From the NCBI RefSeq assembly GCF_011761265.1, contig NZ_JAAOZB010000002.1, positions 744,001 to 808,000 of the forward strand: DNA of 64,000 nt, in the 5' to 3' direction. The translations under genes and the position numbers were made by a program. Positions within the stretch are counted from its first letter, which is position 1; every line of letters begins with the position of its first letter. Source of the stretch: Microbacterium halimionae. GTDB taxonomy: Bacteria; Actinomycetota; Actinomycetes; Actinomycetales; Microbacteriaceae. The notes under the pieces are model-generated. The model had not been told where the DNA came from. It worked only from the letters and a program-made list of their open reading frames with translations, and searched no databases. Of the stretch, positions 21,362 to 29,582 are shown piece after piece.

Positions 21362-21396
21362 GCCCTGGCGCCCGCCGGGCACTCGGGCGCCAGGGC
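21362..21396 (+). repeat. 13-bp inverted repeat in the ssb leader
   Basis: GCCCTGGCGCCCG (21362-21374) and CGGGCGCCAGGGC (21384-21396) are perfect arms with a 9-nt loop. The repeat ends 31 nt before the ssb-like ATG and just before its ribosome-binding site. It could be a terminator, an RNA leader hairpin or an operator. Confidence 0.6.
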
Positions 21397-21427
21397 ACCC
21401 GAATCAATAAGGAGAGGAGTCGCTCCG

Positions 21428-21958
21428 ATGAGTGACAGCATCACGATCACGGGAAACATCACAGAGCCAGAGCGGCGAGAAACGAACGCAGGCGTGCCAG
21501 TCACGACGTTTCGGCTCGCGCGAACCGAGCGGCGTTACGACCGTGAAAAGGGTTCGTGGGCGGACGGCATAACGAGTTGGTTTACCGTGTCGGTATTTCG
21601 CACACTGGCAGATCATGCTTTTCAATCGCTTCATCGCGGCGACCGCGTGATTGTGCACGGTCGTTTGCGCTTACGAGAGTGGGACACCGGCACCAAAAAG
21701 GGAGTCTCGGCTGAAGTGGACGCTGAGTCAATCGGCCCGGACCTGCTCTGGGGCACCACGACATTTCGACGGGGCAGCTCCGGTGATTCTGACAGTTCTC
21801 GATCGACGAGTTCGGCAGAGCAGGAATGGGCGGCACCAACAGGTGACGACGTGTGGAAAGCGCCCATGAGCGCGACAGCAGACGCGTCGTCACGTTCTGA
21901 TTCAGGCAGCGAAGCGCTTCTGGCGAGCAGCGAAGGCGGCGTCGAGGTGCCGTTCTAG
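21428..21958 (+). CDS. Single-stranded DNA-binding protein, paralogue type
   Basis: The N-terminal 110 residues form an SSB OB fold: ITITGNITEPERRET, TTFRLARTERRYD, WFTVSVFRTLADHA, HRGDRVIVHGRLRLREWD. A low-complexity Ser/Asp tail follows and ends in GVEVPF, which keeps the Pro-Phe of the SSB tip but not its paired acidic residues. This and the length (176) suggest the secondary actinobacterial SSB rather than the replicative one that normally lies next to rpsF/rpsR. ATG 21428 follows GGAGAGGAG; the upstream open frame is not used. Confidence 0.87.
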   Translation: MSDSITITGNITEPERRETNAGVPVTTFRLARTERRYDREKGSWADGITSWFTVSVFRTLADHAFQSLHRGDRVIVHGRLRLREWDTGTKKGVSAEVDAESIGPDLLWGTTTFRRGSSGDSDSSRSTSSAEQEWAAPTGDDVWKAPMSATADASSRSDSGSEALLASSEGGVEVPF

Positions 21959-21995
21959 ACGCTCTCCTCACGACAACGCCACAGCGCAGGGCACA

Positions 21996-22001
21996 TAGAC
22001 T
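21996..22001 (+). promoter_or_regulatory. Candidate -10 box of the lipoprotein gene (leaderless)
   Basis: TAGACT is followed by 6 nt (TGCCGC) and GTG 22008. The pattern is the same as at gatC and mnmA. Confidence 0.5.
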
Positions 22002-22007
22002 TGCCGC

Positions 22008-22502
22008 GTGAATCGCCGTCGGAACGTTCGCTTGTCAATCGCAGTAGTGGCTTTAGCGTCACTCGGCGTGATCGTTGCTGGATGTACAGCCACGCCAATC
22101 ACCCCAAGCCCGACAGTGACAAAATCTCCAGTTGCCACGGCGGAACCGACTGTCGACGCCGCGCCAGCGCTCGTGCCGAACGGAACCGCTGACGAGAACC
22201 TCCCGTTCTTCGCTCAGATTGTGCAAAGAGTGTGGGACGGAGGCGGGTCCGACGCTGTTTCTGGGCGTGCGTACATCGATGCGCTTTCTGCAGCCGGCTT
22301 CGATAAGGCATCGATGCAGGTGACCCAAGATATGACGACCGTTGGCAACCCCGCTGAAAGTATTCAGTTTTCAGTGCTGTTGGGGGAGGACTGCCTCGTC
22401 GGACAGGTGGGGCCAGCAACAGGCGAAGCCGTGAGCGTCGTTCTGCCTGTTTTGGGTACGGGTACTTGCCTCCTCGGCGAGACGCGTCTCATCGACTGGT
22501 AG
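22008..22502 (+). CDS. DUF6993-like lipoprotein
   Basis: The 164-residue protein has a type II signal peptide: basic start MNRRRNVR, a hydrophobic core, and a lipobox VIVAGC with Cys26. A Thr/Pro/Ala-rich linker follows, then a small domain ending SIQFSVLLGEDCLVGQVGP and a second cysteine-containing segment TGTCLLGETRLIDW. This resembles DUF6993, found in Microbacteriaceae. It is likely anchored outside the membrane. Its function is unknown. Start GTG 22008 is 6 nt after TAGACT. Confidence 0.75.
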   Translation: MNRRRNVRLSIAVVALASLGVIVAGCTATPITPSPTVTKSPVATAEPTVDAAPALVPNGTADENLPFFAQIVQRVWDGGGSDAVSGRAYIDALSAAGFDKASMQVTQDMTTVGNPAESIQFSVLLGEDCLVGQVGPATGEAVSVVLPVLGTGTCLLGETRLIDW

Positions 22503-22527
22503 GCGTCACAACGGTTCTGGATACATG

Positions 22528-22543
22528 CCGGTGGCTACACCGG
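22528..22543 (+). repeat. Short hairpin between the lipoprotein gene and ettA
   Basis: CCGGTG (22528-22533) and CACCGG (22538-22543) are perfect arms around a 4-nt loop. A possible ettA -10 box, TAGGCT (22544-22549), follows immediately. It may end the lipoprotein transcript or lie within the ettA promoter. Confidence 0.35.
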
Positions 22544-22591
22544 TAGGCTGGGTCGCTGACGTCATCACCCAGAGGAGAACGTTCAAAAGCT

Positions 22592-24274
22592 ATGGCTGAG
22601 TACATCTATCAGATGGTCCGTGCCCGCAAAACGGTGGGCGACAAGCTCATTCTCGACGATGTAACCATGGCGTTCTTGCCAGGGGCAAAAATCGGAATGG
22701 TCGGCCCTAACGGGGCCGGTAAGTCGACGATTCTGAAGATTATGGCGGGGCTCGATCAACCTTCAAACGGTGACGCGAACCTAAGCCCCGGGTTTACCGT
22801 CGGCATCTTGATGCAAGAACCCGAACTGAACGAATCGAAGTCAGTTCTCGAAAACGTCGAAGAGGGCGTCGGCGAGATCAAGGCCAAGGTTGACCGATTC
22901 AACGAGATTTCAGCGCTGATGGCTGAGCCTGATGCTGACTTCGACGCGCTGCTCGCCGAAATGGGCACGCTGCAAGAAGACATCGATGCCGCCGACGCGT
23001 GGGACCTCACTTCCCAACTCGAACAGGCGATGGACGCTCTGCGCACCCCGCCTGGCGACGCAACGGTCGCCAACCTTTCCGGTGGTGAGAAGCGCCGAGT
23101 TGCGCTGACAAAACTGCTGTTGCAAAAGCCTGACCTGCTCTTGCTCGATGAGCCGACGAACCACCTGGATGCCGAGAGTGTGCTGTGGCTTGAACAGCAC
23201 CTCCAGAAGTACCCAGGAGCTGTCATCGCGATCACTCACGATCGATACTTCCTCGATAACGTGGCCCAGTGGATCGCTGAAGTCGACCGTGGTCGACTGA
23301 TCGGGTATGAGGGAAACTACTCCACGTATCTCGAAAAGAAGGCCGAGCGCCTCAACGTTCAGGGCAAGAAAGACGCCAAACTTGCGAAGCGCCTCACCGA
23401 AGAACTCGCGTGGGTTCGCTCCAACGCGAAGGGCCGCCAGGCGAAGTCGAAGGCACGACTCGCTCGCTACGAGGAAATGGCGACCGAGGCTGAGCGCACA
23501 AAGAAGCTCGATTTCGATGAAATCCAGATCCCGGCTGGCCCGCGTCTTGGATCCGTTGTCATTGAAGCGAAGAAGCTGCAAAAGGGCTTCGACGGCCGAA
23601 TGCTCATCAATGGGCTGAGTTTTAGCCTTCCGCCGAACGGAATCATCGGCGTTATCGGCCCCAACGGTGTCGGAAAGACGACTCTGTTCAAGACGATCGT
23701 GGGCCTGGAGCCAATCGATGGCGGTGACCTCAAAATCGGCGAGACCGTGAAGATCAGCTATGTCGATCAGACGCGCGGCGGTATCGATCCCAACAAGACG
23801 CTCTGGGAAGTGGTCTCGGACGGGCTCGATATCATCACGATCGGAAAGACCGAGATTCCGTCACGCGCATACGTGTCGAAATTCGGGTTCAAGGGTCCGG
23901 ACCAGCAAAAGAAAGCCGGCGTTCTCTCCGGCGGTGAGCGCAACCGCTTGAACCTCGCGCTCACGCTGAAGCAGGGCGGAAACTTGCTGCTTCTTGACGA
24001 ACCGACCAACGACCTGGACGTGGAAACACTCCAGTCCCTGGAAAACGCACTTCTCGAGTTTCCTGGTTGTGCTGTGGTCATCACGCACGATCGGTGGTTC
24101 CTCGACCGAATTGCGACGCACATCTTGTCTTACGAGGGCACGGAAGAGCATCCCGACCAGTGGCACTGGTTCGAGGGGAACTTCGAGGCATACGAAGAAA
24201 ACAAGATCGAGCGACTCGGGCCCGACGCTGCCAAGCCATCGCGCGCGACATATCGCAAGCTGACGCGTGACTAA
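22592..24274 (+). CDS. ettA: Energy-dependent translational throttle protein EttA (ABC-F)
   Basis: EttA is a cytosolic ABC-F ATPase that binds the ribosomal E site and gates entry into elongation according to ATP/ADP. The 560-residue protein has two ABC domains: Walker A GPNGAGKST with signature LSGGEKRRVAL, and GPNGVGKTT with signature LSGGERNRLNL; both are followed by DEPTN. Between them is the P-site tRNA interaction linker, rich in Lys/Arg (NAKGRQAKSKARLARYEEM). There are no membrane segments. AGAGGAG lies upstream of the ATG. It overlaps the thioesterase gene by 8 nt. Confidence 0.95.
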   Translation: MAEYIYQMVRARKTVGDKLILDDVTMAFLPGAKIGMVGPNGAGKSTILKIMAGLDQPSNGDANLSPGFTVGILMQEPELNESKSVLENVEEGVGEIKAKVDRFNEISALMAEPDADFDALLAEMGTLQEDIDAADAWDLTSQLEQAMDALRTPPGDATVANLSGGEKRRVALTKLLLQKPDLLLLDEPTNHLDAESVLWLEQHLQKYPGAVIAITHDRYFLDNVAQWIAEVDRGRLIGYEGNYSTYLEKKAERLNVQGKKDAKLAKRLTEELAWVRSNAKGRQAKSKARLARYEEMATEAERTKKLDFDEIQIPAGPRLGSVVIEAKKLQKGFDGRMLINGLSFSLPPNGIIGVIGPNGVGKTTLFKTIVGLEPIDGGDLKIGETVKISYVDQTRGGIDPNKTLWEVVSDGLDIITIGKTEIPSRAYVSKFGFKGPDQQKKAGVLSGGERNRLNLALTLKQGGNLLLLDEPTNDLDVETLQSLENALLEFPGCAVVITHDRWFLDRIATHILSYEGTEEHPDQWHWFEGNFEAYEENKIERLGPDAAKPSRATYRKLTRD

Positions 24275-24770
24275 TACATCAATCCCTGGGGTGGCTCGTC
24301 GAATTCATATTCCGATTCACCTCAGGTGGGGTGATGTTGACGCGTTCAATCACGTCAACAACACCTCGATGCTAAAGCTCCTCGAAGAAGCCAGAGTCCG
24401 CGCATTTTGGCGACCCGGCGCTCACGAGACGGCGCCGGAGACTGCGGTTGTCGATGCGTCATCCGAGGTTGGCGCGATGACGCTCATCGCTCGTCAGGAG
24501 ATCGAATACCTCGCCCCGGTGCCGTATCAACGACCGCCGCTCGACGTGCAAATGTGGTTCGGAGCGCTCGGCGGTTCAAGTCTCGAAGTCTGCTACGAAG
24601 TGTTCTCTGGCGAGGGACACTTAGCGGCTCCAGTTCTCTACGCCAGGGCTACAGTCGTCATCGTGATGGTGAGCGTTGAGACTGGGCGACCGGTACGGCT
24701 AACCAACGAGCAACGTTCGGTGTGGTCCCAATACGTTGGCGAACCGATCGTCTACGCGCACCGCAGGTGA
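24267..24770 (+). CDS. Hotdog-fold acyl-CoA thioesterase (4HBT family)
   Basis: The 167-residue protein has the 4HBT motif LRWGDVDAFNHVNNTSMLKLLEEARV near the N-terminus, with the catalytic Asp in WGDVDAFNHVNN. Such enzymes hydrolyse acyl- or aryl-CoA thioesters; the substrate cannot be inferred. GTG 24267 lies inside the ettA stop region, so the genes are coupled. It converges on tesB, another thioesterase, with a 4-nt gap. Confidence 0.85.
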   Translation: MTNTSIPGVARRIHIPIHLRWGDVDAFNHVNNTSMLKLLEEARVRAFWRPGAHETAPETAVVDASSEVGAMTLIARQEIEYLAPVPYQRPPLDVQMWFGALGGSSLEVCYEVFSGEGHLAAPVLYARATVVIVMVSVETGRPVRLTNEQRSVWSQYVGEPIVYAHRR

Positions 24771-24774
24771 AGCG

Positions 24775-25644
24775 CTAACCAGCAGGAACCCGCACCATGA
24801 CTTCTTGTGCCACGCTGACCAGTAATTCCCCCGCGCGCGAGTAGATGCGTCCGGTCGCAAGGCCTCGACCGCCGCGCGCGCTTGGGGACTCTTGCATGTA
24901 GAGCACCCATTCGTCGGCGCGTCCATCTCGGTGCCACCACATCGCGTGATCCAAGCTCGCAACTTTCAAACCAGGCGTCATCCATGCGATTCCGTGCGCC
25001 CGCAGAATTGTCTCTTGAATCGTCAAGTCGCTCATGTACGCGAGAGCGGCGCGGTGCACACCCGGCTCGTCCGGCAGAGCACCGCGCGTACGCATCCACA
25101 CGGCCTGCGTCGCCGACGGCTCGACTGCTTCTGTGTATAACGCGCCGTGAACATGCCTTACATCGAGTGGCTGCTCGCTGAAGATTCGGTCTGAGAACGG
25201 GTGCGACCCATCGCTGTCGGGATCAGGCAGGCTCTCCGGGTCCGGGATGCCTGTCGGCATTGCGGCGTGGTGTTCCATTCCTGGGGACTCATCTTGAAAC
25301 GAGGCGATCATAGAGAAAATGGGAACGCCGTCCTGAAATGCTTGCGTTCGTCGGGTTGAGAACGAGCGACCGTCGTGAATGCGATCAACCGAAAACGTGA
25401 TGCTTCTCGACGCGTCACCTGGTCGCAAAAAGTAGCCATGCATCGAGTGCGGCAGCCGTTCATCGGGCAGTGTACGGCCGGCAGCTACGACCGCCTGCGC
25501 GAGAACCTGTCCGCCAAAAACTCGTCCGTACGGCATCGGTTGCGAACGCCCCGTGAAGATGTCTTCGGTCGTCCGCGCATCTGATGACTCCAGTGCGAGT
25601 ACACCGAGCAGGTTGACGATTGGATCTTCGGGCACAGGGTTCAC
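24775..25644 (-). CDS. Acyl-CoA thioesterase II (TesB family)
   Basis: TesB is a double-hotdog thioesterase that hydrolyses medium to long acyl-CoAs. The 289-residue protein shows GRVFGGQVLAQAVVAAGRT and PHSMHGYFLRPGD in the first hotdog, and SLDHAMWWHRD with GRGLATGRIYSRAG in the second. Length and motif order are standard. The start is GTG 25644, with GGGAGAAG upstream on the minus strand. It is divergent from the conserved hypothetical gene at 25702. Confidence 0.9.
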   Translation of the reverse strand: MNPVPEDPIVNLLGVLALESSDARTTEDIFTGRSQPMPYGRVFGGQVLAQAVVAAGRTLPDERLPHSMHGYFLRPGDASRSITFSVDRIHDGRSFSTRRTQAFQDGVPIFSMIASFQDESPGMEHHAAMPTGIPDPESLPDPDSDGSHPFSDRIFSEQPLDVRHVHGALYTEAVEPSATQAVWMRTRGALPDEPGVHRAALAYMSDLTIQETILRAHGIAWMTPGLKVASLDHAMWWHRDGRADEWVLYMQESPSARGGRGLATGRIYSRAGELLVSVAQEVMVRVPAG

Positions 25645-25688
25645 CGTTCTTCTCCCGTCGAGAGCGAACCGGACGCACTCCCTGTTGA

Positions 25689-25694
25689 TAGTTT
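25689..25694 (+). promoter_or_regulatory. Candidate -10 box of the gene at 25702
   Basis: TAGTTT is followed by 7 nt and GTG 25702, close to the leaderless spacing seen elsewhere. TAGGAC nearer the start is an alternative. Confidence 0.35.
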
Positions 25695-25701
25695 AGGACG
25701 G

Positions 25702-26376
25702 GTGCCCGCTCGCCTACATTTTCCCGATTCCGCCGCCGCCTCTGATCTCGTCACCTTCGCCTCCCGCGCGTCGAAACTCGGTGCAGAATCTCGTATTCGT
25801 CTCCAGGCCGCGGGCGGAACGATCGCGATGACAACCGCGATTCTCTCCCCAAAGGGTTTGTTGGACGCGACCCCGACGATTCTTGCGATGCGCGCGATCC
25901 CCGTGGATGCCGATCTCGTCTGTGACTTCGTTGTAGCGGCGAGTGACCTCGTTGCCGATGCGGATGATTCGAATCAGGTCGTGCTGCCAGAAAACAGCGT
26001 GACCGCGGCTTGGGCCGGAATCGCGCCCCCGCGTGCCGGTTGGGAATCTTCTGAGCCGATTGCAGCATCTGTCATCGCCGCTCGAGCGCAGTGGGGGATA
26101 GCTGCGGTGTCCGATGCAATGCCGCAGGACGCGGGCGAAGACATCGTGCATGGAGTTCGGGCTTCGATCTGGGGCGTGGCTGATGCCGAACTTGCCGGGC
26201 TACCGCTAGGAGTCGCTTTCGCGGCGTTCACCATGGGGTTCATTGCTGGTGACGAGCTCGCTCAACTTCGGCGTGCGCCGTCATGGCAACGGCTCACTCT
26301 GTCTCGAGGTCATGTGTTGGTGCGCGTTCCCAAGCACAGCGGACTAACTCCGGTGCGAGCAACCGGGTCGCGCTAG
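25702..26376 (+). CDS. Conserved hypothetical protein
   Basis: I do not recognise a characterised family. The 224-residue protein is acidic and alanine-rich, with an N-terminal FASRASKLGAESRIRLQ and a central GIAPPRAGWE. It has no signal peptide; a mildly hydrophobic stretch (LPLGVAFAAFTMGFIAGDE) is probably a buried helix. The TAG stop shares CTAG with the stop of the convergent FAD dehydrogenase. Coding periodicity and composition match the neighbours. Confidence 0.7.
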   Translation: MPARLHFPDSAAASDLVTFASRASKLGAESRIRLQAAGGTIAMTTAILSPKGLLDATPTILAMRAIPVDADLVCDFVVAASDLVADADDSNQVVLPENSVTAAWAGIAPPRAGWESSEPIAASVIAARAQWGIAAVSDAMPQDAGEDIVHGVRASIWGVADAELAGLPLGVAFAAFTMGFIAGDELAQLRRAPSWQRLTLSRGHVLVRVPKHSGLTPVRATGSR

Positions 26377-28034
26377 ACCGCCGCAGCAGCGGCGCGTCCT
26401 GCGGCCCGCCCGGAGAAAAGGCAGCCACCTAAGAAGGTTCCCTCCAAGGCTCGGTAGCCGTGTATACCTCCACCCCCGAAACCGCTCGCTTCCCCAGCGG
26501 CGTAGAGCCCTGGAATAGCAGCACCGTTGTTTCCGAGGGCTCGGGAAGACAGATCCGTCTCGATCCCGCCGAGAGATTTACGCGTGATCACGTGCAGCTT
26601 GACGGCGATTAGTGGCCCTGCCGCAGGATCGAGAATGCGATGCGGCGAAGCGGTTCGAACGAGCTTGTCACCGCGGTACGCGCGTGCCGAGCGGAGCATC
26701 GCAATTTGGGCGTCTTTTGTGAACTCGTTCGTGAGCTCGCGGTCGCGAGCTTCGACTTCGGCGCGGACCCGGTTCGCGTCGAGTGCCTCACCGCCGGGCA
26801 GCGCGCGCATACCTGCGATGAGTGCATCGAGGTTGTGACGCACAACGAAGTCCTCACCATGGTCGAGGAAAGACTGAACGGGGCCGGCTGCGCCGGGCCC
26901 GAGCCGTGAGCGCAGGAGCAGGGGGATGTCTTTTCCTGTGAGGTCTGGGTTTTGTTCGCTGCCTGAAAGCGTGAATTCCTTCTCCACGATGCGTTGTGAA
27001 AGAACGAACCAGGAATGATCGTGTCCGGTCCGTCGCAGGTACTCAAGCGTCCCGAGCGTATCGAAGCCAGGGAACAGCGGCACCGGTAGTCGTTTGCCCG
27101 TGGCATCCAACCAGATCGACGAGGGCCCCGGAAGAATTCGGATGCCGTGAGAAGGCCAGACCGGGCTCCAGTTTTTGATTCCCTCGACGTAGTGCCACAT
27201 TCGGTCGCCGTTGATGAGTCGCGCTCCGGCAGCTTCTGACACTGATTGCATAGAACCATCTACGTACGCTGGCACGCCCGTGAGCATTGACTCGGGTGGG
27301 GCTCCCAATCGTGGCGGCCACTGCTTTCGTACGAGGTCGTGGTTTCCACCAATTCCTCCGGTGCTGACAATCGTGGATTGCGCGCGAATCGAGAAATCGC
27401 CAACAGGTTCACGTGACGTCGCGATGCCGCGGGCGTCGTCGGCGGGGGCGAGGACGACTCCGGTGGCGCCGGTGACCGAGCCATCCGCGGAGGTTAGCTC
27501 GGTGACCCGGTGCCGCGGCAGGATCGTGAGGCGACCGTTTTCTTCTGCGGTTTCGACAGTGCGCTGGAATGGCGAAACAACTCCCGGTCCGGTACCCCAC
27601 GTGATGTGGAATCGTGGCACCGAGTTTCCGGGCCCCATTGCCGTATAGCCGCCGCGCTCGGCCCACCCCACTACAGGGAAAAAAGACACACCTTTGCTGC
27701 GCAGCCACGCGCGCTTTTCTCCCGCCGCAAAATCGAGATATGCCTCTGCCCAGCGACGAGGCCACGCATCTTCATCGCGATCGAAACCAGCGGTTGCCTC
27801 CCAGTCTTGACGGGCCAGCGCCACGGAGTCCCGAATACCCATCCGTCGCTGTTCCGGAGAATCGACGAAGAAGAGGCCCCCGAAGGACCACCACGCTTGA
27901 CCACCGAGGTTCGATCGTGATTCTTGATCGATAAGAGTGACAGATACTCCTGCTGCAAGCGCTTCGGAGGCGGCAACAAGCCCCGCGAGTCCCCAACCGA
28001 TCACAAGCACGTCGGTGTCGTAATTCATTGTCAT
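26373..28034 (-). CDS. FAD-binding dehydrogenase (ketosteroid-dehydrogenase/fumarate-reductase-like)
   Basis: The 553-residue flavoprotein has the N-terminal dinucleotide fold DVLVIGWGLAGLVAASEA, FAD contacts around SRSNLGGQAWWSFGG, and a C-terminal FAD site GLYAAGEASGFGGGGIHGYR. It matches the putative FAD-binding dehydrogenases related to 3-ketosteroid delta-1-dehydrogenase and fumarate reductase. No steroid genes lie nearby, so the substrate is unknown. ATG 28034 follows AAAGGAG by 6 nt. Its 3' end overlaps the convergent gene by CTAG. Confidence 0.85.
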   Translation of the reverse strand: MTMNYDTDVLVIGWGLAGLVAASEALAAGVSVTLIDQESRSNLGGQAWWSFGGLFFVDSPEQRRMGIRDSVALARQDWEATAGFDRDEDAWPRRWAEAYLDFAAGEKRAWLRSKGVSFFPVVGWAERGGYTAMGPGNSVPRFHITWGTGPGVVSPFQRTVETAEENGRLTILPRHRVTELTSADGSVTGATGVVLAPADDARGIATSREPVGDFSIRAQSTIVSTGGIGGNHDLVRKQWPPRLGAPPESMLTGVPAYVDGSMQSVSEAAGARLINGDRMWHYVEGIKNWSPVWPSHGIRILPGPSSIWLDATGKRLPVPLFPGFDTLGTLEYLRRTGHDHSWFVLSQRIVEKEFTLSGSEQNPDLTGKDIPLLLRSRLGPGAAGPVQSFLDHGEDFVVRHNLDALIAGMRALPGGEALDANRVRAEVEARDRELTNEFTKDAQIAMLRSARAYRGDKLVRTASPHRILDPAAGPLIAVKLHVITRKSLGGIETDLSSRALGNNGAAIPGLYAAGEASGFGGGGIHGYRALEGTFLGGCLFSGRAAGRAAAAAV

Positions 28035-28059
28035 GGCGACTCCTTTGTCGGCCTTGGAC

Positions 28060-28458
28060 TTATGGTGTTGGTTCGAAGGTGTTCACCATAGCGAGCGCAG
28101 CTCTTTGGAGATAGTCCCACAGAGTCGCTTCGTGCAGTGGAGACAGCCCGAGCTCATCGACAGCTTTTCGCATGTGTGCGAGCCAGCGATCGCGCGCATC
28201 CGGGTTGATGTGAAATCCCGCGTGCCGCATCCTTAGACGAGGATGACCGCGTTCCTGGCTGTAGGTCGTTGGGCCGCCCCAGTACTGCTCAAGAAAAAGG
28301 AGCAGGCGCTCCTTGGCAGGCCCGAGGTCCGCTTCGGGGTACATGGGTTCGAGAACCTCATCATTTGCGACGCCGTCGTAGAAGACATCGACGAGTTTGG
28401 CAAACGTCGGACGGCCACCTATTTGCTCATAAAAGCTCGGTGCTGCGTGATCTGTCAC
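28060..28458 (-). CDS. glbO: Truncated hemoglobin, group II (GlbO type)
   Basis: Group II truncated globins bind O2 and are linked to oxygen delivery or redox protection. The 132-residue protein shows YEQIGGRPTFAKLVDVFY, FLEQYWGGPTTYSQERGHPRL, the proximal histidine in RMRHAGFHI, and RDRW with the G8 Trp typical of the group. GTG 28458 is the start because it overlaps the mscS TGA (GTGA) and follows AAAGGAA; the longer frame to 28521 lies inside mscS. It is an unusual operon partner for a channel. Confidence 0.92.
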   Translation of the reverse strand: MTDHAAPSFYEQIGGRPTFAKLVDVFYDGVANDEVLEPMYPEADLGPAKERLLLFLEQYWGGPTTYSQERGHPRLRMRHAGFHINPDARDRWLAHMRKAVDELGLSPLHEATLWDYLQRAALAMVNTFEPTP

Positions 28459-29531
28459 TCGTTCGGTTCCTTTGATACATCCTGGACTTTGGGCTCCGGG
28501 CGCGGCAGCGTCGTGCGCCATAGCGGCCGGTCCGGGGTCGTCGCGATGGGGGTGGGGCGCGTGCGAGGCGGGTTTGCTCCGCGCACACGTTGCGCAGCAT
28601 CGTTGCCTGTGAGCGTGACCGAGCTGAGGCTCGGCACTGTGAGTCCGAGCGCCTCTACCGCGCTTTTCAAGCGGAGCTTCAATTCACTTGTCACGTCATC
28701 TTTTGCAGTGGCGCGCGTTTTCATGACCACTCGAATCACGAGGAGATCGCCCGAGATGGTCTCCAAACCCCATGTCTCGGGATGCTCCAAGATTCTGCTG
28801 TGCCACTTTGGCTCCTTCGCGAGATCGTTCGCCGCGTCAAGCATGGCAGATTCTGCTTCGGTGATATTGGTTCCAGAGGGAACTCCAACATCGACGATCG
28901 CGCGAGACCAACCCTGAGACATGTTTCCGATGCGGGTGATCTCGCCGTTTCGGACGTACCAAAGCGTGCCGTTCGCGTCACGCACGTGCGTGACCCGCAC
29001 ACTGACGAATTCGACGATTCCGGTCGCGAGACCGACGTCGACGATATCGCCGATTCCTATTTGGTCTTCCGCCACAATGAAGATGCCGTTGAGGACATCT
29101 TTCACAATGTTCTGGGCTCCAAATCCGAGCCCAGCGCCAATCGCGGCGGTCAGGAGAGTCAAGGAGCCGAGGGTGCCAGGTGCGAGAAGCTGCACGACGA
29201 GAACAAGCGCGATGATGACGATCGTTACGTTGGCGATGTTCTGCAGGATCGAGCCGAGAGTGCGTGTGCGCTGCACAACACGCACCGCCGCGAGTGGCGA
29301 GCGATCGAGGGCCTGGGTGTCTTCGACGTTCGCCTTGTTCTTCGTTCGGTTCACAATGCGATTGACGACCCGGTGAATGATTATGCGAAGCACCCAAGAC
29401 AGCAGGATGCCACCAACGACAATTCCGGCGACGTTCGCAACGTTCCATCCCACCGCCACCAATGCGGTGAGGATGTCGCTCCACCACAGCGTCGAGCCGA
29501 TTTCGTTCGACTCGAGCGCGACGGTGTTCAT
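28455..29531 (-). CDS. Mechanosensitive channel, MscS family
   Basis: The 358-residue membrane protein has an N-terminal helix near residues 20-50, a second at about 95-115, and the pore helix GLGFGAQNIVKDVLNGIFIV. The beta domain continues with DIVDVGLATGIVEFVSVRVTHVR, and the C-terminus is Pro/Arg-rich and probably cytoplasmic. It opens under membrane tension to release solutes. A TAGGAT box lies 7 nt before ATG 29531. It is coupled to glbO by GTGA. Confidence 0.9.
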   Translation of the reverse strand: MNTVALESNEIGSTLWWSDILTALVAVGWNVANVAGIVVGGILLSWVLRIIIHRVVNRIVNRTKNKANVEDTQALDRSPLAAVRVVQRTRTLGSILQNIANVTIVIIALVLVVQLLAPGTLGSLTLLTAAIGAGLGFGAQNIVKDVLNGIFIVAEDQIGIGDIVDVGLATGIVEFVSVRVTHVRDANGTLWYVRNGEITRIGNMSQGWSRAIVDVGVPSGTNITEAESAMLDAANDLAKEPKWHSRILEHPETWGLETISGDLLVIRVVMKTRATAKDDVTSELKLRLKSAVEALGLTVPSLSSVTLTGNDAAQRVRGANPPRTRPTPIATTPDRPLWRTTLPRPEPKVQDVSKEPNE

Positions 29532-29538
29532 TCTTTCG

Positions 29539-29544
29539 ATCCTA
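29539..29544 (-). promoter_or_regulatory. Candidate -10 box of mscS-glbO (leaderless)
   Basis: TAGGAT on the minus strand ends 7 nt before ATG 29531. GGA could act as a weak Shine-Dalgarno, so both readings are possible. Confidence 0.4.
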
Positions 29545-29582
29545 ACGAGGGCCGCTGAGACTTGCGCGTGAGCGCGCTATGG

